Positions 44,039 to 53,100 of a DNA stretch of 64,000 nucleotides are shown in pieces. The first letter of the stretch is position 1; every line of letters begins with the position of its first letter. Below the pieces are notes generated by a model. It did no database searches. It was not told where the DNA came from and was given only the letters and a program-made list of their open reading frames with translations. The position numbers were made by a program, and so were the translations under genes. The DNA lies in assembly GCA_900764105.1 (NCBI GenBank), contig CAAFMS010000006.1, forward strand, positions 62,001 through 126,000, given 5' to 3'. The DNA is from Clostridia bacterium (GTDB lineage: Bacteria; Bacillota; Clostridia; Christensenellales; Borkfalkiaceae).

Positions 44039-45202
44039 CTATGTTGCGAAGTCGTTATTGCGTTTTCTGCCGACAAGCGTTATGCCTCGAAGGGGCGAAT
44101 ATTCGTCCGTTCCGAGCATTCGACGTTCTATTAGTTTGTCATTGCGGTACACCTCGATAAATCCCGCGCTCTTTATCCCGTATTTCGGTATCACCATCGC
44201 TTTTTTTTCGCCGTCCGCAAGTTCTTCCGTATAGATTATTTCTTCCGAAAGCGGCTCTATAAGTTGATTAACAAGCGAAATTCGCTCGTATCGGCAACAA
44301 TTTTCTTCTCCGTATATTCTCACCGTTATTTCGTTGCCGTCGGCGTAAGTCACTATATATACGGGCGACGAAGTGTCGTTTTGAAACTTTAGGTCGGCGT
44401 AGCCGTAACTTACCATTGCGTCGAACGACGGCTCGACGTAAGAGACGGCGAGGCTGTGACGGTGCCTTTCGGTAACGCTTAGTCCCGAGAGCAGGGCGCA
44501 GTTGTATACGGTAGACGAAACCTGACAAACGCCGCCGCCCACGCCCTCGACGAATTTGCCGTTTTCTATCACTTTCGCCGTGGTAAATCCTCTTTCTTCC
44601 GTGCGTTTTCCTATCGCTTCGTTGAACGAAAATTCCGCGCCCGCGTCGAGTTCGTAAAAGGAAATAAGCGACGAGGCGAGTTTTACGTTAGACTTTCTCT
44701 TTTGTTGAGACGAAGCGTAAGAAGTCGAAAATTCGCCTCGCTTTTTAGTCGTTTCTCTTAGTTCAGCCTCCGTGACTTTCGGCAGAACTTTGACGAACTT
44801 GTCGGCTGAAACGTTTGCCGTTTTCTCGTCTAACGCCCTTTCGATTTTTCTCAAAAGAGCCGTTTTATCGACTCCGAGACCGACTTTTTCGCTTTTATAG
44901 ACAAATGGAAACTCCCTTTCGGGGAAGCATTCCAAGTCGGCGTTTACGGCGGAGGTTAAGGTGTCGTAATATATCCCGTCCACGACCTCCTCGGCGTTTT
45001 TAAGATAAAGTCTGCCTTCCGAAAAGTCGATCTCGGGGTAGTGAAATTCGTAGGTTTTATCCATTACCGTAACTGAAAGGCAAAAGTCCGTCTGTTCGAG
45101 AATTTTCGCCGTCGCCTTTTCGCCGAAAAAATTCGCCGCGGTAAAAATAATACCCGCCGCGAGTATCGCAACGGGTATGTGTTTTCTTTTGATACTCTTC
45201 AT
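44039..45202 (-). CDS. VanW-family exported protein
   Basis: A 387-residue protein with an N-terminal hydrophobic anchor (about 8-27) and a VanW domain in the second half: AGAEFSFNEAIGKRTEERGFTTAKVIENG, then GVGGGVCQVSSTVYNCALLSGL and RHRHSLAVSYVEPSFDAMVSYG. VanW is a domain of unclear role in wall metabolism; the N-terminal 180 residues are a peptidoglycan-binding-like region. A TATAAGTTGATTA motif copy lies within, read on the other strand. A TATAAT box lies about 27 bases before the ATG. Confidence 0.88.
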   Translation of the reverse strand: MKSIKRKHIPVAILAAGIIFTAANFFGEKATAKILEQTDFCLSVTVMDKTYEFHYPEIDFSEGRLYLKNAEEVVDGIYYDTLTSAVNADLECFPEREFPFVYKSEKVGLGVDKTALLRKIERALDEKTANVSADKFVKVLPKVTEAELRETTKKRGEFSTSYASSQQKRKSNVKLASSLISFYELDAGAEFSFNEAIGKRTEERGFTTAKVIENGKFVEGVGGGVCQVSSTVYNCALLSGLSVTERHRHSLAVSYVEPSFDAMVSYGYADLKFQNDTSSPVYIVTYADGNEITVRIYGEENCCRYERISLVNQLIEPLSEEIIYTEELADGEKKAMVIPKYGIKSAGFIEVYRNDKLIERRMLGTDEYSPLRGITLVGRKRNNDFAT

Positions 45203-45260
45203 ACGAAAAGTATGTCCGATTTTGCCGATATTATATATCGTGTTACTCCCGAACGGGATA

Positions 45261-47051
45261 TCAGAGAGTGAAAGCGACTAATTGCAAACTTGTCAACGCG
45301 TTCGAGGGGACGGGTATATTTTCGAGTACGTCGCCGTCGATAAAGCCGCCATCGACAGCAGTCGCCTTGCGAACGGTTATTTCGCCCGTAATGCTCGTCG
45401 TCCATAAATCGTTGCCGTTGTTGTCCGTTACCGTCGTCGGGGTTACCGCGAACTGCATTACGGAAACCGATTTTATGACTACGGGTTCGGCGCCTGCCGA
45501 AATTTCCGACGTTATCGAGCAGACGAGAAGAGGTCTGTTGCACTCTATCGAGAAGTATTCTTCGCCGTAAAGATATACGGTTTTTACCGAAACGACGTTG
45601 CCGTTTACGATTTTAACGTGAGTGGTAATCGGCTTCGCCGTCTCTTCGGTCGAGCCGTTTTCAGGGCCGCCCGCTTCTTCGGTCGCGTGAGTATAATCGA
45701 CTTCTTTCGTCGTATCGTCGCCGACGTCGGTAGCGGTTTTTAATTCGTTGATTTTATCGGCGTAACCGTCGGACACCGTTTCGGTTGCGGGCGTAACGAT
45801 TATCGTTCCCGAGATTATTGCGGTCTGTATATTCTTTTCCGGATACAGAGCCTTTGCGACGTTCGAGACGTTAAAGTTTGCGACCGTTATCGCAACGCTT
45901 TTGATTTTACCGTCTTTGTCGCTTCTGATTTCGACGGAAAGACCTTCTTTTATCGCGTCTATAATCGAATCGACCGATTGTTTTATATCGTCCGCAGACG
46001 TTCCGTCTTTTGTCGCGAATATCTCGTAAACGCTCTTCGTCGCGAGGTCGTTTACGATAGAGGTTATCTGCTGTTTATCCGCGTCGGAAAGCCCGAGATC
46101 GGGACTGTTTATAGCGGACAAAACGGCCTGAGACAAAGTTTTGAAAGTATTTTCGCCGATTAAATCGTCGATAAATTCTTTGCCCGAATACGCGGCGAGA
46201 TTTGCGTTCAATCTTTTAATAGCGTTGTAGTCGAGAGTGAAAATTACTTCGTTTGTCTTTTCTTCCGCAGAGAAGAAATATTTCGACAAGTTATAAAGCA
46301 CTTTGTTTTTGTTGGTACCTAATTGAGTGAGGGCAAGGTCGATGTATTGCTTGATTTGGTCGGGGTCGAAGTTTTGCTGATTGTCTCCCGCCTGCGCTCT
46401 GATAAGTTCTTCGATAAAATTCCTGTCGAGCCTTACGTTCGTTACCACGCCGACTTTATCCACGGCGGCTCTCGCGAGCGTGTCGTTTATAAGGAGCGAA
46501 GCCGAAAGACTTGCAAAACCCTCCGCTTTTATTCCGATATTCGCGAAATATTCTTTGTCGGTTGAAGTCGCGCCGATAATAGCGTTTTCGATAGCGATTT
46601 TCGCGTCGATTTTTTTCGGCGAAAGGACGTTGCCGTTTTCGTCGGGAATACTCGTAAGAATATTTGCGATAATGTCCTGACCCGAAACGTTCGCCGTTTT
46701 AAGAGTGGCGAAATCTATAGCGTTCACATAGAAATTCGGGTGAGCGGGGTCTTCGCCTTTGCAGCTTTGGCAGAATCCCGCAACGTAATTATGACCTTTG
46801 GCGGGGATAGTCGTCGCCTTGTCGGAAAGCCTTTTTCCGCAGTCTTTGCAGGTGAGATAGCCTCTTCCTTCCGTCGTACAAGTTGCGGAAATATCGGGTT
46901 TAACGTATGTAACCTTATGTTCGCAGGCGTCGCTCGAACCGCCCGAGTTACCCGAGCCGCCCGTCGTATCGCCGCACGCGGCGAAAATCGCGAGCGAAAG
47001 AGATAAAAGAGCGGACAAAACAAAAATGAGAATTGATTTTGTTTTCTTCAT
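45261..47051 (-). CDS. Large lipoprotein with Cys/His N-terminal segment
   Basis: A 596-residue lipoprotein: signal peptide with lipobox IFAAC (Cys about 26), Gly/Ser linker, then a segment with CEHKVTYV, CTTEGRGYLTCKDCG and CQSCKGEDP, a Cys/His pattern common in clostridial surface proteins and possibly zinc-binding. The remaining 480 residues are mixed alpha/beta without a motif I recognise. AAGGAG precedes the ATG; the promoter is close to consensus. Confidence 0.75.
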   Translation of the reverse strand: MKKTKSILIFVLSALLSLSLAIFAACGDTTGGSGNSGGSSDACEHKVTYVKPDISATCTTEGRGYLTCKDCGKRLSDKATTIPAKGHNYVAGFCQSCKGEDPAHPNFYVNAIDFATLKTANVSGQDIIANILTSIPDENGNVLSPKKIDAKIAIENAIIGATSTDKEYFANIGIKAEGFASLSASLLINDTLARAAVDKVGVVTNVRLDRNFIEELIRAQAGDNQQNFDPDQIKQYIDLALTQLGTNKNKVLYNLSKYFFSAEEKTNEVIFTLDYNAIKRLNANLAAYSGKEFIDDLIGENTFKTLSQAVLSAINSPDLGLSDADKQQITSIVNDLATKSVYEIFATKDGTSADDIKQSVDSIIDAIKEGLSVEIRSDKDGKIKSVAITVANFNVSNVAKALYPEKNIQTAIISGTIIVTPATETVSDGYADKINELKTATDVGDDTTKEVDYTHATEEAGGPENGSTEETAKPITTHVKIVNGNVVSVKTVYLYGEEYFSIECNRPLLVCSITSEISAGAEPVVIKSVSVMQFAVTPTTVTDNNGNDLWTTSITGEITVRKATAVDGGFIDGDVLENIPVPSNALTSLQLVAFTL

Positions 47052-47107
47052 ATTTTACTCCTTTTTGAGCCGAAACGGAAATGTAAGGAATCGGCTTTTC
47101 CGATTTA

Positions 47108-47137
47108 ATTATATCAAAGCGCATATATAATTGTCAA
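47108..47137 (-). promoter_or_regulatory. Promoter of the large lipoprotein gene
   Basis: On the minus strand TTGACA (47137-47132) and TATAAT (47113-47108), spacing 18. The leader includes a small AATCGG / CCGATT hairpin. Confidence 0.7.
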
Positions 47138-47232
47138 TAGCAGGAAATAAAAAAAAGCGTGAAAAAACGCAAAGCGAAGTAATTTTACGGTTAAAAATTT
47201 CTCATTTTTTTATATCCCGACAACCGCATATA

Positions 47233-47268
47233 AAAAGGAAGTCCGATATAAATCAAACCTCCTTTTTC
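47233..47268. terminator. Terminator between natB-like and lipoprotein genes
   Basis: AAAAAGGA and TCCTTTTT form a stem with T-tracts on both strands; it can end the exporter operon on the minus strand. Confidence 0.6.
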
Positions 47269-47316
47269 GTTTTTATTAAATTGTTTTTAATAGTGTGTCA
47301 TTCTTTTGACGGTTGA

Positions 47317-48552
47317 CTACTGTTTCTTAAAGACCTCTTTTATGATTTTTGTAAGCTTTGGCGGCGTGCCGTAAAGAAGAACGCCTACACGGTAGATTTT
47401 AGCCGACAAAACGCCGATACCGACGGTAGAGCCGATTAAGATTATAATAGAAGTGAAAATTTCGTACCAGGCAACCGTACTCATACAAATTCTCGTAAAC
47501 ATTGCCATAGGCGAAGTGAACGGAATATACGAGCATACCTTCATCAACACGGAGTTTACGTTGCCGCCTATCATCGAAAACATAACTACCATAAAAGCAA
47601 TAATGAATAAGAATGTAACGGGCAACACCATTGTGCTTATATCTTCAAGTTTTGACGCGGTTGAGCCGATTGCTCCGTAAAGGAAAGCGTAAATCAAAAA
47701 GCCGAGGACAAAGAACACGAGCATATAAATAAACAGGTTTACGGGCATACCGAATATCGAAGCGATTATCGGATTTTGCAACTGTGGTTTGTTGATATTA
47801 TAAAACAGCAATGCCGACCCGAACACAAGCACAAGTTGAGTAAAGCCTACGATACAGGATGCAAATACCTTTCCGAACATCATACTCGTAGGCTTTGCGC
47901 TCGTAATCAGAACTTCCATAGCGCGCGAACTTTTTTCGCTTGCTACGTTTGTCGCAACAAGCTGCCCGTAAAGCATAATAATCGTATATAATGCGAATAT
48001 CATTATGTAGGTATAGAAATAATTTTTTATCTGGTCAACGCCGAGCGTCATCGTGTCGCTTTCGATAACCACCGACATAATATCTTTCGCCTGTTCGGGG
48101 GATAGTCCGTTTTGTATCATAGCGTTCACTCTGTAAACCTCTTGCAATACCGTGTTTGCAACAGCTTGATTAGAATCCCTCATATTGAGATTGTTTACGT
48201 AATATGTGTAAGACGACGGACTGTTCAAAACAAAAGCGCACTCGACGTTGCCGCTTGTAATCTGCGATTTTATATCGTCAAGCGGTCCGTCCGCAATCTT
48301 TACGTTATATCCCGTAAAGGCTTGCGTAAAATATTCTTTTACGGTTTCCGAAAGTGTTTCGTCTTCGGCGTACACAAGCATTACGGGAAGATCCTTTGGC
48401 GGCGTTGTCCCGGACTTGAACGCCGCGATAATATTCGGAATAAACATAGCGATAGCGATTGCCGCTACAAGAAATATCGTAACGCCTACAAAGACTTTGT
48501 TTTTAAGATAGCCTTTCAACTCGAATTTAAGTATTTTCCCAAACTGTTTCAT
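47317..48552 (-). CDS. ABC-2 permease, NatB-like
   Basis: A 411-residue membrane protein with an N-terminal segment (about 22-45), a large extracytoplasmic domain (about 50-180) and five to six C-terminal segments. The fold and the motif ASEKSSRAMEVLITSAKPTSMMFGK are typical of NatB/YhaP-type permeases. With the upstream ATPase it forms an exporter for Na+, a peptide or a drug. Starts 12 bases after the ATPase gene. Confidence 0.88.
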   Translation of the reverse strand: MKQFGKILKFELKGYLKNKVFVGVTIFLVAAIAIAMFIPNIIAAFKSGTTPPKDLPVMLVYAEDETLSETVKEYFTQAFTGYNVKIADGPLDDIKSQITSGNVECAFVLNSPSSYTYYVNNLNMRDSNQAVANTVLQEVYRVNAMIQNGLSPEQAKDIMSVVIESDTMTLGVDQIKNYFYTYIMIFALYTIIMLYGQLVATNVASEKSSRAMEVLITSAKPTSMMFGKVFASCIVGFTQLVLVFGSALLFYNINKPQLQNPIIASIFGMPVNLFIYMLVFFVLGFLIYAFLYGAIGSTASKLEDISTMVLPVTFLFIIAFMVVMFSMIGGNVNSVLMKVCSYIPFTSPMAMFTRICMSTVAWYEIFTSIIILIGSTVGIGVLSAKIYRVGVLLYGTPPKLTKIIKEVFKKQ

Positions 48553-48564
48553 TTCTTTGCCTCC

Positions 48565-49455
48565 TTATACCTGCTCGCCCGCATACTCTACGAATATATC
48601 GTTAAGAGAAGGTTCAAACACTTTTACCTCGTCGATATCATAGGTTTCCACAAGCCGTTTCATCATAGACTGCTTTTCAGCGGGGCTTGCAAGTTGAATA
48701 ATAAGCGTGCCGTCCTCGCGTTCGGCGCAAGCCTCGCCCAAATCGGATTTTATCCGTTCGGGGTTTGTTGTGCTTACCACTAACTTATCGCGCACGTAAT
48801 TCCTCTTTATTTCAGCCAAATCTCCGCTGATTGCAACCCTGCCCGCGCTTAATATTGCGATACTGTCGCAAAATTCCTCTATGTACGCCATCTGGTGGCT
48901 TGAAAACAAAACGATTTTCCCTTGCGAAATCTGTTCCTTTACCACGTCTTTTAAAAGCATTGCGTTTACGGGATCAAGCCCCGAAAAAGGCTCGTCAAGA
49001 ATAACAATGTGCGGATTGTGCGCAAGAGCCGTTATCAACTGAATTTTCTGCTGGTTTCCTTTTGAAAGGGTATCGAGCCGTTTATTGCGGTACTTTGTCA
49101 TACCGAGCCTGTCAAGCCAGTAATCAACCGCCTTGACCGCTTCTTTTGCGCTCATACCTTTCAGTTCCGCAAAATATACAAGTTGGTCTATAATAAGTTT
49201 TTTCGGGTAAAGACCTCTTTCTTCGGGAAGATAACCAAGCCCGATTTTGTTATAATCAATAGGCTTTCCGTCCAGAAGCACCTCTCCGTCGTTTGCGGGA
49301 AACACGTTCATAATAATACGGATAGACGTCGTTTTACCCGCGCCGTTTCTGCCCAGAAGTCCGAACGCTTTGCCGCCCTCCGCAGTGAAAGAAACGCCTT
49401 TGAGAACTTCTTTGTCGCCAAAAGATTTATCGATATTTTTTAATTCAAGTATCAT
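48565..49455 (-). CDS. ABC transporter ATPase, NatA-like
   Basis: A 296-residue ATPase: Walker A GRNGAGKTT, signature LSKGNQQK, Walker B VILDEPFSGLDP, and SSHQMAYIEEFCD. The NatA/YhaQ class has this LSKGNQQK form. CGAGG lies before the ATG. Its mRNA begins far upstream and carries an attenuator-like leader (49456-49783). Confidence 0.9.
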   Translation of the reverse strand: MILELKNIDKSFGDKEVLKGVSFTAEGGKAFGLLGRNGAGKTTSIRIIMNVFPANDGEVLLDGKPIDYNKIGLGYLPEERGLYPKKLIIDQLVYFAELKGMSAKEAVKAVDYWLDRLGMTKYRNKRLDTLSKGNQQKIQLITALAHNPHIVILDEPFSGLDPVNAMLLKDVVKEQISQGKIVLFSSHQMAYIEEFCDSIAILSAGRVAISGDLAEIKRNYVRDKLVVSTTNPERIKSDLGEACAEREDGTLIIQLASPAEKQSMMKRLVETYDIDEVKVFEPSLNDIFVEYAGEQV

Positions 49456-49488
49456 ATTTTCTGTCCTCGCTGATTGTAAATTTTTTTC

Positions 49489-49596
49489 TTACAGATTAAA
49501 TCGATTCAACAACGTCATTGCGTTTTTCGCAACTCCATATTTATAATCAATTACGCGGTTTTTTTCGACTAAACCTGTTATTCTTTTATAATTCAT
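49489..49596 (-). CDS. Possible 35-residue leader ORF
   Basis: Within the leader of the NatA-like gene, after the attenuator, an ORF starts MNYKRITGLVEKNRVIDY and ends 33 bases before the NatA-like start. GAGG is only two bases before the ATG, too close for good initiation. It could be a real small protein, a leader peptide or a gene remnant. Confidence 0.3.
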   Translation of the reverse strand: MNYKRITGLVEKNRVIDYKYGVAKNAMTLLNRFNL

Positions 49597-49631
49597 TTCC
49601 TCGTCGTTAGTTTCTTTGAAAAAGAACAAAA

Positions 49632-49663
49632 AAGCGCAAGGGAAAAGTTCTTTCTCTGCGCTT
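49632..49663 (-). terminator. Attenuator hairpin in the NatAB-like leader
   Basis: On the minus strand AAGCGCA pairs with TGCGCTT, followed by TTTTTT. It lies about 120 bases after the promoter and about 175 bases before the NatA-like gene, so it would stop transcription before the operon unless relieved. Confidence 0.6.
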
Positions 49664-49668
49664 AAAGT

Positions 49669-49683
49669 CTAAACGTAATTCAT
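49669..49683 (-). CDS. Tiny upstream ORF (MNYV)
   Basis: GGGAGG (49698-49693) sits 9 bases before an ATG that encodes MNYV and stops right before the attenuator stem. The good ribosome-binding site with almost no coding length is what ribosome-mediated attenuators look like. Confidence 0.35.
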   Translation of the reverse strand: MNYV

Positions 49684-49789
49684 AGGCGGTTACCTCCCGT
49701 CGAGAGTTTTGATTTTTACAATTTGTTGGTTTTTATCGGCAAACCTATTTTTGATGTATCAGTATCTCTATACGGATACTGTTAAGTGT

Positions 49790-49818
49790 ATTATATCATA
49801 AAAATCTTTATTTTTCAA
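49790..49818 (-). promoter_or_regulatory. Promoter of the NatAB-like operon
   Basis: On the minus strand TTGAAA (49818-49813) and TATAAT (49795-49790), spacing 17. A CAGTATC / GATACTG hairpin follows at the start of the leader. Confidence 0.7.
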
Positions 49819-49989
49819 GTTTGTGCTATGTGAAACATATAAAAATCTGTAGGATTACAATACATATGAGACAAAGGCAATAAAAAAGATAGCGAAAAGA
49901 TTTTCATTTTTTATTGAAAATTCGTAGTAAATATGTTAAAATATACAAAATAGACCACAATAGGAAAAATTTAACAAAAAATTTTAATT

Positions 49990-50017
49990 ATGACAGGCGT
50001 GTGGCGTATTTTATAAT
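49990..50017 (+). promoter_or_regulatory. Probable cas9 promoter
   Basis: ATGACA at 49990-49995 and TATAAT at 50012-50017, spacing 16. Transcription would begin near 50024, giving a cas9 leader of about 173 bases that covers the whole tracrRNA in antisense. Confidence 0.5.
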
Positions 50018-50049
50018 GTAATATACACTCGGTAGCCTGCTAAGGCAAC

Positions 50050-50146
50050 AAAAAAACTCTTTTCAAAAGAAAAGAGCGTTAGTGTTCGCACCTGCGAAAA
50101 GTGATTAGACAAAAGTTTTATTTGAACTTGCCTTGTTATTTTGTAA
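50050..50146 (-). ncRNA. tracrRNA
   Basis: The minus strand contains TTACAAAATAACAAGGC (50145-50129), fully complementary to 17 bases of the CRISPR repeat. It is followed by AAGT and TCAAAT, which give the same bulge (crRNA GA opposite tracrRNA AAGU) and lower stem as in S. pyogenes. Then come a nexus-like region, a TTCGC-AGGT-GCGAA hairpin and a terminator CTCTTTT / AAAAGAG with seven T (50077-50051). Expected length is about 96 bases. Confidence 0.88.
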
Positions 50147-50150
50147 GTTC

Positions 50151-50179
50151 ATTATAAACTAAAAATACTAAATTGTCAA
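50151..50179 (-). promoter_or_regulatory. Promoter of tracrRNA
   Basis: On the minus strand a perfect TTGACA (50179-50174) and TATAAT (50156-50151), spacing 17, placing the 5' end at about 50145, exactly at the anti-repeat. Confidence 0.85.
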
Positions 50180-50196
50180 GAGAAAAGGATAAAAAA

Positions 50197-53100
50197 ATGG
50201 AAAAATTTTACTTAGGAACAGACATCGGAACAAATTCCGTCGGCATTGCCTGTACGGATGAAAACTACGAACTGATTCGCGCGAAAGGTAAGGACTGTTG
50301 GGCGGTGCGACTTTTCGACGAAAGCAAAACGGCGGAGACAAGGCGGAATTTCCGAACTTCTCGGAGGCGGCTTGAACGCCGTAAACAGAGGATAAGTTGG
50401 TTGCAGGCTTTATTTGCCCCGTACATAAATGACGAAACCTTTTTTATAAGGCTCAATAACAGCCAGTTTCTACCCGAAGATAAGGACGAAATTTTGCAAG
50501 CCGATAAAAATGCTTTGTTCGGGGACGAGGGATATACCGATAAAGATTATCACGCCGAATTCCCGACGATTTATCACTTGCGTGAAAAACTTATCGAGGG
50601 CGGCAAGTACGATTTGAAACTCTATTATCTCGCAATTCATCATATCGTCAAGTATCGCGGACATTTTCTGTTTGAAGGGGCGACTATGGAAGAAATTCGC
50701 GATATTAAGAGGTTGTTTGAAAATCTGAACTCCGTGTGGGAAGCGACTTATGCTGAAAACGTTCCGCATATTAACCTTGCCAAGTCGGACGAGGCGAAAG
50801 AAATTCTTCTCGATACGAAAAAAGGACTCAGAGATAAGCAGATTGCCCTCGAAAAATTGTTCGGTGAGAATACCGCGCTTATGAAAGAGTCGATAAAGGC
50901 GATGCTCGGCGGTAAAATCTCGCCCGAAACGCTTTTCGGCGAGGAATATAAGGAAGAAAAGAGTTTTTCGTTTAAAGATATGGATGAAGAGGCGTTCGAC
51001 GCGTTGCAATCGACTTACGGCGATAACTTCGAGTGCCTTAACGCTCTTCGTTCAATCTACAATTTCGTTGCGTTCGAGAAATTGCTTTGCGGACATAAAA
51101 ACATTTCCTCGGCAATGATTGCGGTATACAACAAGCACGCCGCCGACCTTTCTTTGCTGAAAAGTTTTATTCGCAGCGAACGCCCGAACGACTATAACAA
51201 GATTTTCAAAAGCACGATCGAAAAGGCGAATTACGTCAATTATATAGGTTACACGAAAAAGGGCGGAGAAAAGAAAAAAGTCGCAAAATGTAAGAGCGAC
51301 GACGAATTTTTCGCGTACATGAAAAAGTATCTTAGTTCGCTTGACGATATTAAGGACGGAGCGACGCGAGATAAAATATTAGGTGAAATAGAAAACGGGA
51401 GTTTTTTACCGAAAATACTTCATTCGGATAAGGGTCTTTTCCCGAGACAGGTAAACGAGGCCGAACTTAAAGCAATCGCCTCGAATATGGTGAAATACTA
51501 TCCCGAAACGAAAGAAATTGCGGATAAAATTATACCGCTTTTCGAGTATAGAATACCCTATTTCGTAGGACCTTTGGCGGGCGTAAACTCTTGGGCTGTA
51601 AGAAAAAGCGGAGAGATTACGCCGTGGAATATCGGAGAAAAAATAGACTTGGCGGCAAGCAACGAAGAGTTTATGCGAAAAATGACGAGTAAATGCTCGT
51701 ATATTTTCGGTGAAGACGTTTTGCCGAAATGTTCGATTATTTATCAGAAATTCGACGTTTTGAATCAACTGAACAAACTTCGCGTGAACGACAGACCGCT
51801 GACGGTAGACCTCAAAAAGGGAATTTTTGACGAATTGTTCCTGAAATACCCCAAGGTTTCGGATAAGAAAATAAAAGACTATCTCATAAGAAACGGGCAT
51901 TTTTCGCCGACGGACGGGGAAATTACTCTGTCGGGAAAAGACGGAGAATTTAAAGCGAGTATGTCGTCGTATATCCAACTTAAAAGAGTTTTAGGCGATT
52001 TCGTTGATAAAGATTTGAAAAACGGCGGTGAAGTATGCGAAAATATCATACTTTGGCATACGCTCAATACCGATAAAAAAATAGTTTATGACCTTATCGA
52101 GAAGCGTTATAAAAATATACCTGAAATTGCGGATAATGTAAAAGCCCTTAAAGGCTTGTCGTTTAAAAATTTCGGCAGACTGTCGAAAAAATTCCTCGTC
52201 GATTTGTATTCTGCGGATAACGAGACGGGCGAACTTGTAAATATTCTCGACGTTTTATATGAGACCAACGAAAATCTGAACGAAATATTGAACGACGAAA
52301 AATACGCCTTCGGCAAACTTGTAGACGAGGCAAACGGCGCTGCGGACAGTAAGATTACCTACGAAGATATAGAAAAACTGTACATCTCGCCCGCCGTAAG
52401 AAGAGGAATATGGCAAACCGTCACAATGATTGACGAGTACGTCGAAGCGATAGGCAGAACGCCCGATAAAATATTTGTGGAAGTAACTCGTGAGGAAGGC
52501 GTAAAAGGCGACGCAGGCAGAACTCAGCCGAGAAAGAGGCAGTTGCAGGAAAAGTACAAAAACATTTCGGAAACCTACGCCGACGTGATAAGCGAACTCG
52601 GCGACGAAAAATACTCGGATATGAAACTCCGTCAGGAAAGGCTGTTTTTATATTTCCGTCAACTCGGAAGGTGTATGTATTCGGGACAGAGGATAGATCT
52701 CGATAGACTCGATACCGATACCTACGACGTCGATCATATTTTGCCGAGAACTTTTATAAAAGACGATAGCCTTGACAACAAGGTTTTGGTATTGCGGAGC
52801 AAAAATGCGGAAAAAGCCGATAGGTACCCCTTGCCGCAAGGGTTTTCGGGTCAACAAGATTTCTGGAAAATGCTTCTCGATAAAAATTTGATTGCGAAAA
52901 CCACTTACGACAGACTTACGAGAACGGAGCCGCTTGGCGATAACGATTATAAAGACTTTATCAACAGACAGAAAGTTATTACCGATCAGACGGTTAAAGC
53001 TGTCGCCGAACTTATGAAAAGAAAATATCCGACCGCGAAAATCGTTTACAGTAAAGCGAAAAACGTGAATGATTTCAAAAACAAGTTCGATATTTTTAAG

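Noticed and set aside
49680..49700. GGGAGGTAACCGCC before the NatA-like gene looks like a T-box antiterminator sequence
   Set aside because: The bulge lacks the UGG needed to pair with tRNA NCCA, and only about 90 bases lie between promoter and this point, too short for a T-box stem I.
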